A stretch of 62,509 bases of DNA from Enterococcus aquimarinus. GTDB taxonomy: Bacteria; Bacillota; Bacilli; Lactobacillales; Enterococcaceae. Shown piece by piece: positions 60,781 to 62,509 of the stretch (position 1 is the first letter of the stretch; the number at the start of each line of letters is the position of its first letter). The notes under the pieces were generated by a model. The model made no database searches and was not told the DNA's origin. It saw only the letters and a list, made by a program, of their open reading frames with translations. The position numbers and the translations under genes are program-made. The DNA lies in NCBI RefSeq assembly GCF_001885765.1, contig NZ_JXKD01000016.1:1-62509 (forward strand), given 5' to 3'.

Positions 60781-61797
60781 TTGAATATTGCTTTAATAGT
60801 AACAATTACTTTAGTAATGGGCGTTATTTTCGTTAACGGCTGGACCGATGCCCCGAATGCCATCGCAACGGCAGTGTCGACGCGTGTCTTACGACCAAAT
60901 GTCGCAATCGGGATTGCGGTTGTTATGAACTTTTTGGGTGCTCTTGTGATGACGTTCTTTAATGCGCAAGTGGCAGAAACAATTAGTAATATTGTTTCGT
61001 TTGATTCCCAAGGAGTTGAGGCGGCTCAAATCGCGCTTGCAGCAGCACTTTTTTCAATTGTCATTTGGGCAGTGGCTGCCTGGTATTTTGGCATTCCAAC
61101 GAGTGAATCGCATGCGCTAATTGCTGGGTTAACCGGTGCAGCAATGGCTCTTGGTGGGTTAGGTGCTGTGAATATGGCTGAATGGAAAAAAGTTCTAATC
61201 GGTCTTGTTGTTTCAACGATTTTAGGATTCGGTGGCGGCTTCGTCATTACGAAAGTGCTCGTTTGGATTTTCAAAGATGTACCAAGGCGTGCGGCAAATA
61301 AATTTTTCCATTTTGGTCAAGCAGGAGCTGCGGCTGCGAATGCCTTCTTACATGGCGCGCAAGATGGTCAAAAATTTATGGGGGTCTTCATGCTCGCATT
61401 GTTTTATAATAACTTAGCGGAAAAAACAGGGAATGGTTTTGTCATTCCAATCTGGGTAATGGTCTTATCTTCCGTTACAATGGGCTTAGGTACTTCAGTA
61501 GGAGGTATGCGGATTATTAAGTCTGTTGGAATGGATATGGTGAAATTAGAAACTTATCAAGGATTTTCAGCTGATTTAGCAGCGGCGATTTGTTTATTTG
61601 CAGCCTCTGTTTTAGGTATTCCTGTTTCAACGACGCACACAAAAACGACTGCTATCATGGGAGTTGGTGCATCAAGACGCCTTTCGAGTGTCGATTGGCA
61701 ATTAGTAAAAGAAATGCTTTTCGCTTGGGTGATGACTTTCCCAGGTTGTGGTTTGATAGCATACGGTATGGCAAAATTATTTATTGCGATTTTTTAA
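60781..61797 (+). CDS. pit: PiT-family inorganic phosphate transporter
   Basis: The 338-residue membrane protein has two homologous halves with the PiT signatures VNGWTDAPNAIATAVSTR near residue 18 and GIPVSTTHTKTTAIMGVG near 280. It imports phosphate with a proton or as metal-phosphate. TTG 60781 is preceded only by a weak GGTGGTG; the reading frame has no better start. The PhoU-like DUF47 gene follows by 13 nt. Confidence 0.92.
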   Translation: MNIALIVTITLVMGVIFVNGWTDAPNAIATAVSTRVLRPNVAIGIAVVMNFLGALVMTFFNAQVAETISNIVSFDSQGVEAAQIALAAALFSIVIWAVAAWYFGIPTSESHALIAGLTGAAMALGGLGAVNMAEWKKVLIGLVVSTILGFGGGFVITKVLVWIFKDVPRRAANKFFHFGQAGAAAANAFLHGAQDGQKFMGVFMLALFYNNLAEKTGNGFVIPIWVMVLSSVTMGLGTSVGGMRIIKSVGMDMVKLETYQGFSADLAAAICLFAASVLGIPVSTTHTKTTAIMGVGASRRLSSVDWQLVKEMLFAWVMTFPGCGLIAYGMAKLFIAIF

Positions 61798-61810
61798 GGA
61801 GATAGAGACG

Positions 61811-62437
61811 ATGATGGCAAGAAAAAAACAATATAATTATTTTAATACAATGGAATTATTATCTGAAAATGCGCACTTAGCGGCGGAGCATCTTGAAACG
61901 ATATTTGAGAATTATAACCCTGAAGAGTTAATCGAAAATTCAGAAGTAATTCATCAATTAGAAAAAAAGAACGATTTACTCGTGGATGAACTAACAAATC
62001 AACTGTATGATGCCTTTATTACGCCAATCGATCGGGAAGATATTTTAATTATTTCAGAATGTCTAGACGATATTATTGACGGCATTAATAGTATGACTTA
62101 CTTACTTGAAAACCTTGTGGTGACAACGATTAGACCAGAAACACAGACTTTTAGTGCTTTTGTCAGTCGTGCGGCTAAAGGGGTTCACTTAGCAATGATC
62201 GAGTTTCCAAAATTCAAAAATTCTAAAAAATTAAAGCAGTTAATTTTAGAAGTCAATGAAATTGAGTCTGAAGGCGATTTGCTTTACAGTCGCTTGAAAA
62301 AGCAACTATTTAGTGAAGAAAAAGATTTACTTGAAATCATTAAATGGAAAGAAATTTATGACTGCTTTGAATCAATCATTAATGACACGGAACGCGTAGT
62401 TGATATTATTGATGGTATGATCATTAAAAATACATAA
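61811..62437 (+). CDS. DUF47/PhoU-like phosphate transport regulator
   Basis: The 208-residue all-helical protein belongs to the DUF47 (YkaA/Pit accessory) family related to PhoU. It contains the ECLDDIIDGINSMTYLLE metal-binding helix near residue 78 and the internal repeat NDTERVVDIIDGM at the end. DUF47 proteins are encoded with pit and modulate it. ATG 61811 follows AAGGAGATAG; the frame opens 9 codons earlier inside pit without a site. Confidence 0.9.
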   Translation: MMARKKQYNYFNTMELLSENAHLAAEHLETIFENYNPEELIENSEVIHQLEKKNDLLVDELTNQLYDAFITPIDREDILIISECLDDIIDGINSMTYLLENLVVTTIRPETQTFSAFVSRAAKGVHLAMIEFPKFKNSKKLKQLILEVNEIESEGDLLYSRLKKQLFSEEKDLLEIIKWKEIYDCFESIINDTERVVDIIDGMIIKNT

Positions 62438-62440
62438 AAA

Positions 62441-62482
62441 AAGAGAGCTGTCGGCGTAAATTGTCGACAGCTCTTTTATTTT
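62441..62482 (+). terminator. Terminator of the pit operon
   Basis: AAAGAGAGCTGTCG pairs with CGACAGCTCTTTT, and the T-rich tail runs directly up to the ISL3 end at 62483. Confidence 0.85.
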
Positions 62483-62509
62483 GGTTCTATACTTTCTAGT
62501 GTTGGTAGA
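62483..62509 (+). mobile_element. ISL3-family element, terminal inverted repeat (runs off the window)
   Basis: These are the last 27 nt, reading GGTTCTATACTTTCTAGTGT and on, the exact complement of 362-388. The element extends to the right beyond the window. It is inserted immediately after the pit terminator. Confidence 0.85.

Noticed and set aside
60510-60863. 117-codon open frame on the minus strand upstream of and overlapping pit
   Set aside because: It overlaps the pit start and its promoter region, lacks a ribosome site and has no family-like pattern. Treated as chance.
1-62509. CRISPR arrays, tRNA or rRNA genes
   Set aside because: No regularly spaced repeats, no cloverleaf-like sequence with a T-loop motif and no rRNA-like tract was noticed. 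A dedicated scan could still find a tRNA missed by eye.

Overview
The window is 62.5 kb of low-GC Gram-positive chromosome from the order Lactobacillales. The evidence is AGGAGG-type ribosome binding sites, a T-box leader, a yybP-ykoY manganese riboswitch, com genes, holA/rpsT in their usual arrangement, an Opp transporter, a fused GlnP-type receptor-permease and several TTG/GTG starts. The core genes resemble those of Carnobacteriaceae or Enterococcaceae; the species cannot be fixed from the sequence. Both ends carry the same 27-nt ISL3-family inverted repeat, so the segment is what lies between two copies of one insertion sequence.

Layout. (1) 1-3.3 kb: end of an ISL3 element, then a Mn2+ riboswitch and a P-type cation ATPase. 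(2) 3.5-13.9 kb: a decaying accessory island between an IS66-family element with a broken transposase and IS21/IS3 remnants. It holds two near-identical promoters with LytTR-type direct repeats that drive tiny two-helix membrane proteins and a CPBP (Abi) protease, which looks like a bacteriocin-immunity cassette. It also holds an esterase pseudogene, a T-box-controlled methionine operon (metA, metI-type, patB) and a frameshifted PAP2 gene. (3) 13.9-16.6 kb: an AT-rich module with an FNR-type box, a short Ric-like di-iron protein, a metal P-type ATPase with a CPG transport motif and an HMA metallochaperone. (4) 16.6-34.5 kb: msrA, a truncated MATE pump, a glycosyltransferase/acetoacetate-decarboxylase-fold pair, a Nudix enzyme, the sucrose locus scrR-scrA-scrB, a MerR-controlled iron alcohol dehydrogenase with an acetyltransferase, an acetate transporter, RidA, a phosphoesterase, a deaminase, a hydrolase, a Dus enzyme and YwbE.

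(5) 34.7-40.4 kb: a complete oppABCDF operon whose 5' leader encodes a 26-residue peptide with four consecutive cysteines. (6) 40.5-51.3 kb: a small pyrophosphatase-like protein, an XRE/DUF3784 membrane cluster, a permuted NlpC/P60-like protein, an ANT(6)-like gene with DUF2200, Nudix and GNAT neighbours, a PAS/degenerate GGDEF/EAL protein, glnPQ and the ACT/UPF0210 pair. (7) 51.3-57 kb: comEA-comEB-comEC, holA and rpsT. (8) 57.1-60.8 kb: a mobile-element scar next to rpsT with a dead tyrosine integrase, an unknown protein with a HEPN-like RNxxxH motif, an Ltp-type (phage superinfection exclusion) membrane protein and a gene-poor kilobase with a 20-bp perfect inverted repeat. (9) 60.8-62.5 kb: a PiT phosphate transporter with its DUF47/PhoU-like partner, then the second ISL3 end.

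The most interesting parts are the LytTR-type immunity cassette, the Cys4 leader peptide ahead of opp, the FNR-box/Ric/CPG-ATPase/HMA module, and the integrase-HEPN-Ltp scar as a possible phage-defence remnant.
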